Program-made: the position numbers and the translations under genes
Shown here: in pieces, positions 21,817-34,059 of the stretch
Layout: each line of letters starts with the position of its first letter
How positions within the stretch are numbered: the first letter of the stretch is position 1
The notes under the pieces: generated by a model
Seen by the model: only the letters and a program-made list of their open reading frames with translations
Databases searched by the model: none
What the model was told of the DNA's origin: nothing
Assembly: GCA_026075535.2 (NCBI GenBank)
Contig: AP026544.2
Span: 8,494,001-8,558,000 of the forward strand
Length of the DNA stretch: 64,000 nt
Direction of reading: 5' to 3'
From: Tricholoma matsutake
Lineage: Eukaryota; Basidiomycota; Agaricomycetes; Agaricales; Tricholomataceae

Positions 21817-22737
21817 TGGCTGTACATGTAAAGTGGAAGATGTTCTGTCAAGCAGTGAGGCTTATCGGGTCTCGTGACCATCCGCTAGCAATCGGTTCAA
21901 TGTGGTCGCACAGCGTCGATTTTCCAATACCCAGATTTTCGGCAATGTAAGTCGACAGGCAATGTGTTATGGCATACTTGACGATCCTTTTGTAGCAAAT
22001 ACTAAGAAACGTGTTCTCGACTCAATCTTAAGATCGACTTCGAACCCTTATCTCCACACAAGTTTCATGTCAGGGAGGAGTTGGTAGAGGAGATGGTCAA
22101 GTATCTGACGGGTGGGGGGACGACGATAGCTTATCATCCTGACGGGAGTTGAGGGTGTGAGGAGGTTCGAGTTGGATTTCAAGAGGATCGGGATGCTGTA
22201 GGACACTGCACACAGAAGAGCCCGATAAGTGATTGAGGGAGCTTTGCGTCAAGGTAGGGAGACATTCCTTTCCACCATTCCTCCCTACTTACGCTTTCGG
22301 TCACTCAGCACAATGTCGATGACAAGGTACTTCTCCCTCCCCACTCTCGGCCACCATCTTAGACAAACTAACCTAGCTCTATTTATTGAACCGCTCCCGC
22401 CTTCATAGTCGGGCACCCCCAAGTCATATCCCCGCTTGCCAAACAATACCGCTCATGCCCGGGTCTGTGCGAACGCTTCGAAGGCTTCAGTGCGGGAAGG
22501 AGTTCAAAATTTCTAGCTCGCTTATGTTGACATACCCTTCAGATCCTGTAGGCTCAGACATGCTATTCGTCAACGACGACGATTTCATGTCAGTGGCTGC
22601 AATTGATGTTAACAGCGGCTGTATGCGCATTGGGAGTCAGCGGGATTAGAAGCGACGGAGCGTGAACTGGCTTGTCGGCTGATATTAGGCAACCCTGACA
22701 GTGCTTCACTCGAAGGGGAACTGGGGGCGGTGAGCGC
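21817..22737. other. TDP1 upstream region with unresolved coding traces
   Basis: A plus-strand trace at 21890-22140 (RFNVVAQRRF, then after a GTAAGT-TAG interval a frame with VREELVEEMVKYLTGGGTT) weakly recalls 6-phosphofructo-2-kinase but ends in stops, so it could be a gene relic. An open frame at 22386-22649 has no recognised domain. The TDP1 promoter should lie just above 21816. Confidence 0.3.
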
Positions 22738-22992
22738 TTACTTGCGCGTCTGAGGCAGGTTGGGCGAGTGCATATCAGCCATTGTACAATCGACATTCAA
22801 CCTTTCAAAATTACATAAGTCATCAGTGCTATTGAAAAACCAGACTAATGTTCCACGAGATGTCACCTGGTCTATCTCGGCGGCGGGTGAGTTACTTTCA
22901 TCTTGCGGTCTTTGAAAATGTGGGAAAAAGACTTTTACCTGATCCGTCCCATCGCACTTGGAACACGTGCGGAATGTGGCTGTGTCTCGCAT
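22738..22992 (-). CDS. Hypothetical small protein with a CxxC motif, 84 aa
   Basis: Opens with ATG at 22992 and ends at 22738. It has TCSKCDGTD near residue 10, a possible half zinc-binding site. A GTAAAAG to GATAG interval inside it could be an intron but its removal gives an early stop. I do not recognise it. It is head-to-head with the duplicated gene at 23182. Confidence 0.3.
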   Translation of the reverse strand: MRDTATFRTCSKCDGTDQVKVFFPHFQRPQDESNSPAAEIDQVTSRGTLVWFFNSTDDLCNFERLNVDCTMADMHSPNLPQTRK

Positions 22993-23004
22993 CTTTTTAG
23001 TGCA

Positions 23005-24045
23005 GTGGCTAAATGAGGACGTCGGTTGAGATATTTAAAGCAACTATAACTGTATGTTCTAGATAATTCCCCAATTCGCAGTGATTGTGGTACGTTGCAT
23101 AATTCAGAGCTCAGAGCTCAGAGTCATTGAACATCCTTGACAGGTTTCAGTATATCGCCCACTTTTCTATCGAGCGAAATCATGATGCCGCAAGCAGTTT
23201 CAGACCTCCCCAACGTCAGGATATACGCACCTAATGCTATCGGACTGCACGTTCACTACAACGTCAATTCAAATAACACCAACAACAAAACTACCACCGG
23301 ATCCCGAAACGACTCCTCAATATCCCACTCTTATAGCGGGCTCGATGTGGCTGGTGCTGATGTGCGTCATGGACTGCTGCCGGACATCCGGGAGAATTTA
23401 ACCGGTATGTAATTTGATGTTCACACTGTTAGTGCAGCTAAATATCCTCTACACTCGCTAGGCTTACCCGGTGAAACAAAAGATGAACCCCACAGTCCTC
23501 TGAGTTCGAGTCAGGATAACGTCAATCCACCCGCCGAAGAGAACACAGATAATACTCCCCCTTCAAGTTCGCAATGTTCCAAGCACTTCAGAGAATCAGC
23601 GCGCGGGGGTGATGGACACAATCCGTCATCACGAAAATCAGCTACCTTGGAACAAGGTGGAGACCGCCACGAGCAGTCTCAAAGGTTTGCTGCCAGTCTT
23701 CCTATCACTCCATCTCCTTAGCTCAAAATTACGTTGGATAGAGGTAACCGTATATGTGAAGAGAGACCTCGTACACACCCTTTCCCCATCTGTGGAAGCC
23801 TCCTGGAATTCACCTCGAAGGCCGTGATAAACCGCTTCCGAGTCTTCCTCTTCGTCGCTGTTGTTATATGCGTGTTTAAATATTATTGTGATCCTGGCAG
23901 CTGTCTGGGTGTTTCTTCGTCGCTTTTTGCATCTGTATGACTAGTTTCAAGTTTTATATTGGAAGAGCAGTTACCTATGAAAGGGAGATGCCATGTACGT
24001 ACTTCAATGATTTCAGCACCTTGTATAGTTACGGTATAGTGTTAG
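23005..24045 (+). repeat. Inverted segmental duplication, copy 1
   Basis: About 1.04 kb that recurs in opposite orientation at 58045-61548, where a 2.4 kb TIR element interrupts it. The match runs from TGGCTAAATG, through the two-exon gene, to GTTACGGTATAGTG. No terminal repeats or target duplication are visible. Copy 1 has the intact, uninserted site CATACAGA at about 23922-23933 (minus-strand reading). Confidence 0.9.
23182..23721 (+). CDS. Unknown Ser/Asn-rich protein, copy 1 of a duplicated gene
   Basis: Two exons, 23182-23404 and 23462-23721, joined by a 57-base GT-AG intron, give 160 residues. The start is the first of two adjacent ATGs. The N-terminal part (SDLPNVRIYAPNAIGLHVHY) looks folded; the rest is rich in Ser, Asn and Gln (NVNSNNTNNKTTTGS, SSSQCSKHF). 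The second copy keeps the same frame, intron and stop, with a three-base in-frame deletion and a few replacements. The TAG could be bypassed by another intron leading to a downstream frame with a hydrophobic helix (ACLNIIVILAAVWVFLRR, read at about 23870-23930), so a membrane-anchored form is possible. I do not recognise the family. Confidence 0.55.
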
Positions 24046-25052
24046 GGCTCAAATTAGGCCGTCCGCCGCCGTTAGAGCAATGCAACTTTTTAGAAGCAAT
24101 TCGACATCGTTTGAAGCTCCCATTTGGCAGCCTATAGCATAATAATCAAGTAATAATGTAATTTTTTGCCCGTTACTGTCTGCAACCTTGAGCAATGAGT
24201 CTAAATCGTACGGCATGCCGAAGAAAAGGTACTTATTGACACCACTGAGTGGTATGACAGGACAAGCTAATGGATAAATTACAGAACAGAGCACACTGCA
24301 AAGTCTGGCTTGCAGCGCGTGTTGGAACAGGCGGGCACAAAAATCTCCACATCCATGAAGGCTCGAAGCATGTCGAATTGAATGTGATCATCTAAGAGCT
24401 GCCACCTGGCCCAAATCCAGCCAGAAACCAGATCAATCGTTGCTCATGTTTTTCAAACCTATCATTCCTCAAAATGCACCACTTACTGTCACCTATACAC
24501 GCCCCGGATATTCAGCAACTACTGACACCGAAGAACAACCCGAAGGTCACCCACGCATCGGCGCGCCTAACAAGCGCTCAGGCTCTGGAGCCCGCATCCG
24601 ATGTCTGTCAAAGTGCGAACTTCTCGCCAATCTCCGCATGGCGATCGAGCGAATCCCAGATGATATAATACGCCACCTGCCACTACTGAGCATCGCCTGT
24701 TTCCTTTTGGAGAAGATCCAGAAAAGTCAATCCATCCAGATGTTGACGATTGGGAAGATTTGTTGAATCCAAAATGTTGAAGAATGCTTTCGGGTGGGGG
24801 TGGGGGAAATGTGTGAATCTGTGAAGGAGATGATGAATCGTGATAGCTAATGAAATTATTAAGTTCTAAAGTACTTAGTCGGCACTAACTCTGAATTCGA
24901 TCAGCAATCCAGGGCAGACTTGGATGCGGAATCAATGGATGACGAGTAAGGCTCCAACTGCTTAGTATATGTTTACAGATGTTTACTCGCCCAAGGCCAA
25001 GTATACATAAACAGTTGCATAAACAGTATAACCATCTACATATATATGTCCA
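24046..25052. other. No gene recognised; short unknown ORFs
   Basis: A minus-strand open frame at 24049-24294 (81 codons) and plus-strand frames near 24440-24766 look partly protein-like but have no domain I know and no confirming intron structure. The sequence is not obviously repetitive. Confidence 0.3.
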
Positions 25053-25165
25053 ATGTGCGAGGGTATGGACAGTTTCTCACAGGGAATACGCGAAATAGGT
25101 AAAACAACACCTTCGGCGACCCAAGGGTCAGCCTGAAGGGTCTACTTTTCATTTGGGGCCTCGAG
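25053..25165 (-). repeat. Fragment of the tyrosine-recombinase retroelement
   Basis: About 110 bases closely match 48213-48330 (GAGGGTATGGACAGTTTCTC and GCCTGAAGGGTCTACTTTTC are shared), which is the inner part of the recombinase-like gene at 47890-49084. No more of the element is seen beside it. Confidence 0.65.
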
Positions 25166-26768
25166 CATCAGTAAACAAGGATTTTAGTTTCCATCGGTTT
25201 CTCACCTCAGGAAACCAAAAAAATGAGAGAAAACTGGGAAACTGGGCCACTGGGAAACCCATGTCATGTTTCCTGGAAACTCCCTGGGAGAACATTTTAT
25301 AGAAACCTAAGAAACTGAAATCTAATGCTTTGTTTATTTCGAGCACTTGTATGTAATTGTAAAGAACAATAACTGGGGCACCACCCAGAAATTTATTGAT
25401 GTTGCCAGCAGTGTTTATATACCTGTGAGAGTGCATGGACCATTTGGCAATGTTTGGCATCCAACGGGTACATAAACCCTCCCACAATCCCCCAATTTCC
25501 TCCAGTTTGGACTGTTTTTATTCAGTAATGTAATACAAATGTAGGCTATGCATTACTACAACGTCTGCCCAAGTTTCTCAGTTTCCCAGTGTCCAGTTTC
25601 TAGGAACTGAGAAACTAATGGAAACCAATGAAAACCCAGAATTTTTTTTTGTGTTTTGCTGATGAGGTAAGATAGTCCTCACTCATAGACAATGACATCA
25701 CGTGCATTCATTGATTTCAGTCAAAAGCGGGCACTGACATTGTCACACTGTGTTTTTTAAGAAAAGGCAACTGAGGAAAGTTTTATTAAGTGTTTTTAAA
25801 AAGAACTGTGCAAACCAAATTTGAACTAAGGAATGAGTGACAGAGGAGTATTGCTTGCAAAGTTGGCAGTCCATCAAAAATCACTTGCAAAAGAGTCACA
25901 ATCAAAACATTGACTTCCATAACAAAATCTTATACTCCTCCCGCAAAACTTGCACAGTGCCCACCAGGTTTTGGTAGAACCTTCCTGATATGAAGATAAA
26001 CCTCTCCTCAGAGCCATATTCTGTAAAAAAGGCCTCCAAACATTGTTCACAGGTGAGATGGGTGTGAAATTGTTGATTCATGTGACATCATTGTGTATGA
26101 GTGAGGACTATCTTACAGTTGTGGACAAAACCAAAGTCTACAAACCCCTGTACAGCCTGAACCAAAATTTTTTGGGACAAAATAGCTCTAGATTTGGACT
26201 CAGGAGCCTTGAAAACATCAAAAAAACACCTTCCTGAGTTTTTCCCACAACATTTGGGAATCCACCAAATTTTTGAGAGGTTTGAATGACATAACACATG
26301 GGAATTTTCAGCCAAATTTAGTTAAGGACAGCCTCCAATTGCATGTATGCGCTCTGTGAGACTGTCCGATGACCTTTCTGCTTCTTGACAGCCCATGCCA
26401 CTGCTTTCCCACTTAACCCTTTCCAGTATGCATCCATAAAATGCCAAGAATGGTTGACAAAGCACCAAATAACATCAACTGGGCATGCATCCAATGTAGT
26501 AAACTGGGAGGTAGACTTTAGCTTTCATGCAACACTAACACGTATAACATATATTGATGTCGGTAATGTAAAAGTTGGTTGATCTAAATAAGAGCTGGCC
26601 CTTATTAAGGGTCTGGTACAAGGCTATCGAAAGGTAAAGTAAATATATATAAAGACTGACAACTAGTCAGCCACCACTACACTCTCCCCCTTTGGCTTGA
26701 ACCTGGAGGGCAAGCCATGACCATCCCAAGATATCAAGAAGGAAATGTGATGCAAGAAGAATTACTTT
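25166..26768. other. AT-rich decayed sequence, no gene supported
   Basis: CpG-poor and AT-rich. A minus-strand stretch with broken frames at about 25880-26450 (including KAVAWAVKKQKG) suggests an old transposase-type gene but I cannot assign it. A GAAACTGGGAAACTGGG-rich area lies at 25200-25330 and 25580-25640. Confidence 0.3.
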
Positions 26769-28770
26769 TTACTCAACCCCGGAGGGTTGAGCAGGGGGAA
26801 CACTGGAGTTTCCAGAGGACCGACTGCTGAGGGGTTCATCCATATCCATTCTGTTGTCTAATGGGAGGGACAAGAAGATGGGTGACTCTGTAGTAGACAC
26901 CAGGGAGGCTGCCTGGGAAATGGGAGTCACCAGGGACAATTCCACAGCAGGGGATTCGAGAAGCTGCTCTCCCTCTGGGTGGGCAGTGCCTGGAGCATCT
27001 GAGTCGTCTCTGGAATCAGAGACCGAGTCAGTGCACTCAGACTCAGAACCCTTGTTCTTTCGTCGACTCCAAGTAGGGCATGCAAAAAGTTGGAACTTGC
27101 CCCCTCCTGACCCTGCAGGTGGGGGTCCAGTCGCTCCTTCTTTCATTCCCTCTTTGCCCTATTTCTATCGGCCTTGGTTTGATGGGGAGGACCTATGTAG
27201 GACCATCCTCCATCCATGAAGTCTGGGGTCTCCAGAGGTTGTGAAGCAGTCAATGGGTTTGGAGAGACAGGCGCAAGGGGAGTGAGGCTGGGAGAAGGTA
27301 CCACTGCAATGGGGAGCGCGGTTGATGAGACAGGGTTAGAGGTTCCATGAGAGAGTCTGGGTACCCCCAGGGGTACACTGGGAAGTGACAGGTGGAGACT
27401 CAAGGACCAGAAAGCAGAGCTGGATGGCCCAGAGGATGTGTAGGCAGGACAAGAAGGCACAGCAGGAGTAATGAGAGGATCAACATGGCCCACAGGTCGC
27501 ATCGTTGAGGTGGAAGAATGAGATGCTGAGCTGTGGGGCACAGCATGAGTAGAGGAAGACAGTCCTAGCAGCCCCCCCAAAGGCAGGGGAGTCTCAGGTG
27601 ATTCCCTGTCTCTCTTATGCTTGGCTGGTGGGGGCTGAGTTAAACAGGGCACCCCAGGAGGAGGCAGCCACAGACGGGGTTCTGTCATCAGAGGGGCATC
27701 TTTGGGTGCAGGTTGAGCCACTTGATGAACATGTTGCAGGGTAGCATTAGCATCTGTGGACTCATCTTCCCTGTGGGACTGAGTAGCCACTGTCACATGA
27801 GGTCTGGGACTCCAATTGAAGCCAGATGTCAGACAACCTCCTCCACGGTGACATTGTCAGTCACCGGGGACATGAACTGTCGGTCTCAGCGCAGAGCAAT
27901 GGAGATGCCCAATGATGATCGCAATCTTTGATACAATCCTGGGGTGGTGAAGACCTCTGCCAGGCGCAGATTTAAACTGGACTTCTGTTGCTGAGACAGT
28001 CCAGGAGGGACTTGTTGTCATAATAAAAGCATTCCCCTTACGTGGGGAAGAGAAACTTGATGTTCATCTAGAACCAACCCAGAGGAGTTCCAGAATTGGT
28101 AGAGTTGTCGATGCATGAATTGGGCCCAGGATTCCACTGGGTCGTTGATTTGGGGTTGAGCCATCCTGCCTGGCTCATGCAGTCGCCGAATCCCCTTGGA
28201 GGATTGTCAATCCATGGGGAGCCACTGGGGAAGTCTCCAGTTGGCAATGGCATAGCTCATTAAGGGGGTTCAGGTCTCAGAAGGGGTTAAGCTGGCATAG
28301 TGCACATAGGACTGCGCTCGCTGTAGATAAGTCTCATTGCTGGGCTGCTGAGCAGCCACAGCCCATATATCGAACTCGGCACTGTTTTGCGGTAAGGTAG
28401 AGGGAACAGGATTATGGACTGGAGGAGCTGGGGACCAGTTAGCCGGTCGGGAAATACTCAGTGCCGGGTTGATCATCCGGGGCCCTGGAGGGGGAAGGAG
28501 AGGGTGCTCCCTCTCCTTCTCACCTTTGTCCACATCCATCACCTCCACTGGTCAGACCTTTGGGACAGGCGTGGTGGGCTTAGTGGAGGCAATGATGTAA
28601 GAACACTCCCGGACTGGAGAACATGGTCTGGGGGAAGGCTCGGGACCACAGGGTCATTTGGCTGGGCAATCCTTCAGACATTGGTCCAACTCATCCTCAA
28701 GGTGCTGAATTTACATAGCTACATGGAAGAGCTGTACCAGAGCCTCAACTATTAGCACAAATAAACTCTT
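26769..28770 (-). pseudogene. Decayed gag-like gene of unknown element
   Basis: Reading downward from about 28770, one frame carries EDELDQCLKDCP, MEVMDVDKGEKE, YLQRAQSYVHYASLTPSE, SWAQFMHRQLYQFW, PGLSQQQKSSLNLRLAEVF and a long Pro/Ser-rich tail (to 27143, and a further frame to 26769). At least six in-frame stops occur and all are TGA, for example 28272-28270. The architecture (acidic N-terminus, helical middle, disordered tail) resembles a retroelement gag but I see no zinc knuckle and no pol beside it. Function inferred only from this. Confidence 0.4.
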
Positions 28771-30573
28771 TGTACTGTCCCCATCTGCTGCAAGATAGGG
28801 ATCCCAATCTTGCTCACAATCAGATTCTGCACTGTTCTCAACTCCTAGAAGCCGCTTCTGGCTGTTTGATTGATCCAGTTGATCCTGCAAAGGGACTGCC
28901 TGTTAGGAAACTGCCCCATTACCTAATAAAATTTCATTTTTATTTTACTATGTGGAATTATGCCCAATGACACCAAATGATGCCAAATGACACTACACTT
29001 TGATAGCATGAGAATTTTATTTTGCACGCATCAAGATGTATGTGCATATACACACATGTCGGTAACAACCATGTACAATATATGTAACATAGTATATAAA
29101 CCCTAAAATATACACCTAGGGGACCCCAGTTGTGTTCTCTTAGGTATTCCACCTATGCTTTTGGTGTGAAAGGCCTTTGTCAACAAACTCATCTATTAAT
29201 AACCCCTCGCATCAAAACCATCAGTTCCCCCATCATGTGCACGCATCCTGCCCCCTTCTTGTAGAGAGAACCCACACAGTCTTAGCTAGCAGATAGTGGG
29301 TGTTGCCGTAACAGTGAAGGTGATCTGACCCTTTTCTGATTTTGCAACCCATCAATGTTCTGTTTAGTGACCTTTTTGGGGCATCCTCGAGCCATGACAA
29401 TGAAGAAAAGATGAATATTTTTACAGGTATCTACTTGATAAATTTTTTCAATACTGTGGCATTAGATACTAGCCATAAAAAGGAAGCGATTGTACACTTT
29501 TCTGTGATTTGGGGGTTTTTTTTTGGCATACCACCAAATGTTTTGGGCTCGAGACACAAAAATAATGCATTAGATGAATTGGCTAATGCAAATATGTTTG
29601 TTAGGTCCTTAACTATGTATTCTTTCAGTGCTTTTCGGTGCCTGTGGATGTCATGAAAATTAGTGGTGTAAATTGGTTGGTTTTGTTTGTCCACAACTGT
29701 ACACCTACTGTAAATAGTGGTCATCAGGAAAATGACACACCATAGCACAGCATAGCACACCATTGGAGTTTCTAGGCAGTTTGATCTGTCAGGAAATACT
29801 GGGTGACTTTCCATAAGCTTTGAGAATAAAATATACAGCTGATCTCGATTTTAAATCTGACCATCACCACTTTAATCAGATATTCTATTCCATTAAGTAA
29901 ACCATAAGACATTCTGATAAAAAAAAATCTACTGTGACAACTTCTACCAAATGTAGCACAAATCATTGCCTTTGGAGACCAAAAAAAGGATCTGATCATG
30001 TCAGATAGTGGCAGTTAGACGCAGCATGTTGGTAAGGGAAATTTTGTCTTCAAATTGGCTGAAGACCCAAAAATGGAATGGAGTTCAGGCAAAAGAGGGA
30101 CATTTGGGATCTTTGGGGCAAGCGGGTGAGCATTATGCAACATATTCAATATATTACTCACCCCAATGGAATTCAAACACTGTGCAAGTGGTGACATCAA
30201 TTGGGAGCAGGATTAGAGATGGGAGTGGATTATGTCATGTTGGTTGAATGCCAGATTTGGAAATGTGTTTATTCACATCAAAATTAATCTATTCAGGGGG
30301 GGTCTACCCTATCAACAGATTAAGGTTTATTTGAGGGTCTAAGCAACGTCGACGGCATGATGGCTGCCTAGCACCTCGGCAATTTCAGCTTTGATTGTCT
30401 GATTTATTCTATTCACCTCAATAAATGCTTACAGAAAGTCACCCACTAGTGATGCTGGAAATGAGCTTCAGAAGAATCTTGGTTGCAAGGCACAAAGTGT
30501 GATGGCAATGTTGAACTTCCTGGTTTGGCAATTATCAGACTTTGAATAAGAACTTGTCTCCTCACCACCATGC
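28771..30573. other. AT-rich spacer, no gene supported
   Basis: Open frames at 29342-29656 (plus) and 29431-29814 (minus) overlap and neither has a known domain. The stretch is CpG-poor and looks like old mobile-element sequence without clear ends. Confidence 0.35.
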
Positions 30574-31125
30574 ATGCCCATCATCTTTGTTGCCCTTGTT
30601 GCTCATCCTCCATTTGTTGCTGCCTTGTGCTATGCCTGTTTTGCCAAGGCTGTGGTGGAAGAGATGTCTGGCCAAGATCTCTTCCACTACAGCCTTGCCT
30701 AAGGCATGACATGGGTATGGGTAACACTGTGATAATGTGGTCATGGGTATGCTTGGATACGGGTATGGGTTGGACATTGCCGTACCTGGGCAATACCATA
30801 CCCATTCCCATGGTTGTATGGGTTTTTGTGGGTACCAATAGCTGGGTGCCTAATCACCTGAGTTTGTTGATCAACATCAACAATCTTCAATATCCATCGA
30901 CAACAACATCAACAGCAAGACAATGACAACAATGGCAACAACCAACCCCCTCTGGGTGACCACCACCACCCCCTACCTCACTCCAAATGTGAGTGGAGGG
31001 GTTTCTTATTCTATTCTAGGCAACAACATCCCTCTCTAGGCAACAACGGCACCAATGGCCCCTCCCCCACTCCAAACGTGAGCAGGGTGATCTCTGGTTT
31101 GATTCTAGGCAACTACGGCACCACA

Positions 31126-31653
31126 CAAGAGGCAGAGCAATATATTATCCTGGAGAAAATGTTGGGAATAATAGGGGAAAAAGACACTTTTTCACTGGGG
31201 AAAAATAAAAGGAACCATCAGTAAAAATATATTATTTTCCCACACTTTGTCCTTTTGGTTGCTGCAGGAAAACAACTAATCTGTTTCCAGGAGAAAAACT
31301 TGTGAACATTAGGGGGAAAAAGGTCATTTTCCCACATGTTCCCAGTTTTTTCTCTGTGGAAAAATAACTAATCTGTTTCTAGGTGAAAAAATTGTGGAAG
31401 TCAGGAGAAAAAATGTTATTTTCACAGATATAGAGAAAATGTAGAAAAAAATATATATTTCCCCTCCATTTTCACCTGATTTTCTCCTGGGAATGGATGA
31501 GTTATTTTTGCTGAGCAAGAGCAAAGAGAAAAGTGTGGGAAAAAGAACATTTTTTTACTGATGGTTCCTTTTATTTTTCCCCAGGGAAAAAGTGTCTTTT
31601 TTCCCTACTATTCCCAACATATTCTCCAGGGTAATATATTGCTCTGCCTCTTG
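31126..31653. repeat. 528-bp foldback element
   Basis: About 100 bases at each end are inverted copies, starting CAAGAGGCAGAGCAATATAT on the left. The interior is rich in GGAAAA and TTTTCC. No target duplication was found. A distantly similar GGGAAAA/TTTTCTCC-rich block lies at about 62704-63090. Confidence 0.75.
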
Positions 31654-32220
31654 TGCCAACAGCCCCTCCCCCACTCCAAACATGAGTGGGTGATTTCTGG
31701 TTTGATTCTAGGCAACCATGGCCACCACCCCCTCCCTCACTTCAAATGTGAGCCGGGGGGGTTCTAGTTTTTTTTCTAGGTGACAACAGCCACCACCTAC
31801 CAGGCAGCACCCCTCCCCCCCTTCCCCCCCTTCTCTTGCTGCAAACACAAGCAGGGGGTGGGGTTTCTCATTCTGTTCTCAGCGACTATGGCCACCATGT
31901 CCCCCCCTTGCTCACTTCAAATGCGAGTCGAGGGGCTCTTATGTTCTTCTGGGTGGCTATGACAACAACGACCCCTCCCTCGCATCTACCATGAGTGGAG
32001 GGGTTTTTCTGATTCCATTCTGGTTGACTATGACAACTACGACCCCTCCCTTGCTGCTAATGTGAGTGGAGGGGTTCTTTATTTAGTTCTGGGTGGCTAT
32101 AACAACAATGACCCCTCCCTCACTGCTAATGTGAGTGGAGGGGTTCTTTATTTAGTTCTGGGTGGCTATAACAACAACGACCCCTCCCTCACTGCTAATG
32201 TGAGTGGAGGGGTTTCTTAG
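31654..32220. repeat. Palindromic minisatellite, about 69-bp unit
   Basis: From about 31930 to 32220 a 69-base unit is repeated about four times; each unit holds an imperfect palindrome CCCCTCCCTCACT / GTGAGTGGAGGGG and TTTAGTTCTGGGTGGCTATA. More diverged units extend upstream to about 30960, broken by the foldback element. Similar units occur at 53900-54020 inside the related element. Confidence 0.75.
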
Positions 32221-32326
32221 TGTATCTAATTATGTAGATATACCCATTGAAACCTTCCCATACTGGCAGTAAAACTGCACCCATAACCATAACAGGTACA
32301 GTGTTCACAGGTATGGGTATGGGTAC

Positions 32327-33965
32327 TAATATGTGAATACCGCTCGATGCACACGAGACGACACCATACACCACTACATAACCTACTAGATCTATTCACG
32401 GAGATGCACCCCGAATGGACAGAGAACATAGGACCCAACACAAACTCTTCGGCCCTAGAAATCACAGCCTTCACCACAGAGATAGCATGAGATCAAGCCA
32501 CATCCATGCGAGAAGAGGCAAACAGGGAGCCAGAAATAAAGGTATTCACAGACAGGTCAGGCATAGATGGACGTATCGGAGCAGCAGCAGTGATGTACCA
32601 GAAAGGGAGAGACACGCCAGCCAAAATACTAAGATACCAGCTCGGGAGCGCAAAAGAATACTCTACGTTCGAAGCGGAAGCGGTAGGCGCGATAATGGGA
32701 GCATGGCTAATAAAAGCGGAACACATAGCAGGCAGGTTACCAATAAGCATACTAACAGACAGTCAAGCCTTCATAACATGGACAACAACATGCAAAGCAA
32801 AAATGGCACAATACCTCATAGACAAATTCATCAACATAGCTGAAAGTGTCAATTCGATGAATCTGAGCTCAACCGTGAAACGATTTCATTTAACGTGGAT
32901 TTCGGGACACAGTGGAGTACAAGGTAATGAGAAAGTAGATGAGGAAGCAAAAAAGGCGGCACAAGGAGAGGTCACTCTGACTCACTGGCTCCTGCACATA
33001 CTACGAGAGAAACTACCAAGAAGCATAGCGGCAGCAAAACAAGAATACAAATGCAGGCTGAAAGAAAAGTGGGACGAGATATGGAAAGGCTTGCCGCGAC
33101 ATCCAAAGCTAAGTCAAATAGATCCGAAATTTACGTACAAAAAATATGCTGAGACACAGGCAAAACTGAGGAGGCAACAAGCAAGCCTACTGACACAAAT
33201 ATGCATGGGACACATACCTCTAAACTTCTATCTACATCGGATACAGAAAGCGGAGTCAAGTGATTGCACGGCATGCCGAAACGACGACTTATCGACAAAG
33301 GAGACCATCACACACTATCTTTTTGAATGCGCAGCATACAATACAGAGCGACAAGAGCTGGATCAACTAATGAGAAGAGACTCCAGAAGTCTCACGGCAC
33401 TAATGAGCATGGAAAAAGGGATAGTAGCGCTACTGAACTACGTGACTAAGATGGGATGTCTATCAACTTGCAAAGGTGAACACTCAATCACTTAGAGGAT
33501 ATTCGCTACCTTTCAAATTATACAGGGAACAAAGCAACAAGCAGAGAAAGAACGACAACGGGTCTCGAACAAACCTAACCATGCCTGAGTCACAGAGGAC
33601 CATAGAGAGCACACAAAGCACACTATGACTAGAGGTGACAACACATAGTGAACACACACGAACACACCATCCGCACTGCACCTGCCACTAGATGGCCAGG
33701 CACATAATAGTCTTATAACACACACACAACATGCAATCAAGTGACGACAAAATGCAGGAGAGGTCAAAGGAAGGCTCACAGTCCCAAACGGCCTGTAGGA
33801 CCGGACCTCAGGGGGAGTGATTGCCATGGGCATGCTGTCTGAGGGGCTGGGACTGGAGCAAGGGCAGGCAAAAGGGGCCTTTATCGTAGATACTCTTAGT
33901 AAGTAAGGACCATTGTAGGGTGATCCCTGAGAGGTCAGAAAAATGACATCAAAAAAAAAAAAAAA
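32327..33965 (+). mobile_element. 5'-truncated LINE with poly(A) and 12-bp TSD
   Basis: A 1639 bp insertion ending in 15 A at 33951-33965. GGGTATGGGTAC stands on both sides (32315-32326 and 33966-33977). It keeps only the end of ORF2 and the 3' UTR, which is usual for target-primed reverse transcription. Confidence 0.92.
32329..33495 (+). pseudogene. LINE ORF2 C-terminus: RNase H and zinc knuckle
   Basis: The frame is open from the truncation point, with RRHHTPLHNLLDLF typical of the linker before RNase H in fungal LINEs. One TGA lies at 32488-32490; after it the frame is open to 33495. RNase H residues are visible: VFTDRSG (D), FEAEAVGA (E), ILTDSQAF (D) and ISGHSGVQGNEKVDEEAK (H, D). A C-terminal CTAC...HYLFEC zinc knuckle follows. 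RNase H after RT suggests a Tad1/I-type LINE. The rest of ORF2, with endonuclease and RT, was never copied here. Confidence 0.88.
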
Positions 33966-34059
33966 GGGTATGGGTACATGAAATCATACCCAGGGGTTAC
34001 CTGAGTCATGCCCTAGCCTTGCCAACACATTGGCTGTTCTTGAAGATGCTAGTGTTTAG

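Larger units (their letters stand above)
30700..34015. mobile_element. 3.3 kb hAT-like TIR element with perfect 8-bp TSD
   Basis: Left end TAAGGCATGAC and right end GTCATGCCCTA are inverted repeats continuing into GGGTATGGGTA-type sequence. Both flanks are GCCTTGCC (30692-30699 and 34016-34023). Its left 150 bases are clearly related to those of the element at 51701-54222. Inside are a foldback element, palindromic minisatellites and a LINE; no transposase of its own, so it is non-autonomous. Confidence 0.93.
30574..34059 (+). pseudogene. Short ORF interrupted by the 3.3 kb TIR element
   Basis: ATG 30574 opens a frame with VALVAHPPFVAALCYACFAK and EEMSGQDLFHYSLA that reaches the insertion at 30699. 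Resuming after the second target duplication, at 34024, the same frame continues (NTLAVLEDASV) to a TAG at 34057-34059. That the frame rejoins shows the insertion hit an open frame, which could belong to an older repeat. Family unknown. Confidence 0.45.

Noticed and set aside
31930..32220. Regular repeats as a CRISPR array
   Set aside because: Units are contiguous tandem copies without unique spacers, in a eukaryotic context.
32415..32843. 142-codon ORF overlapping the LINE
   Set aside because: Out of frame with the RNase H motifs; a shadow.
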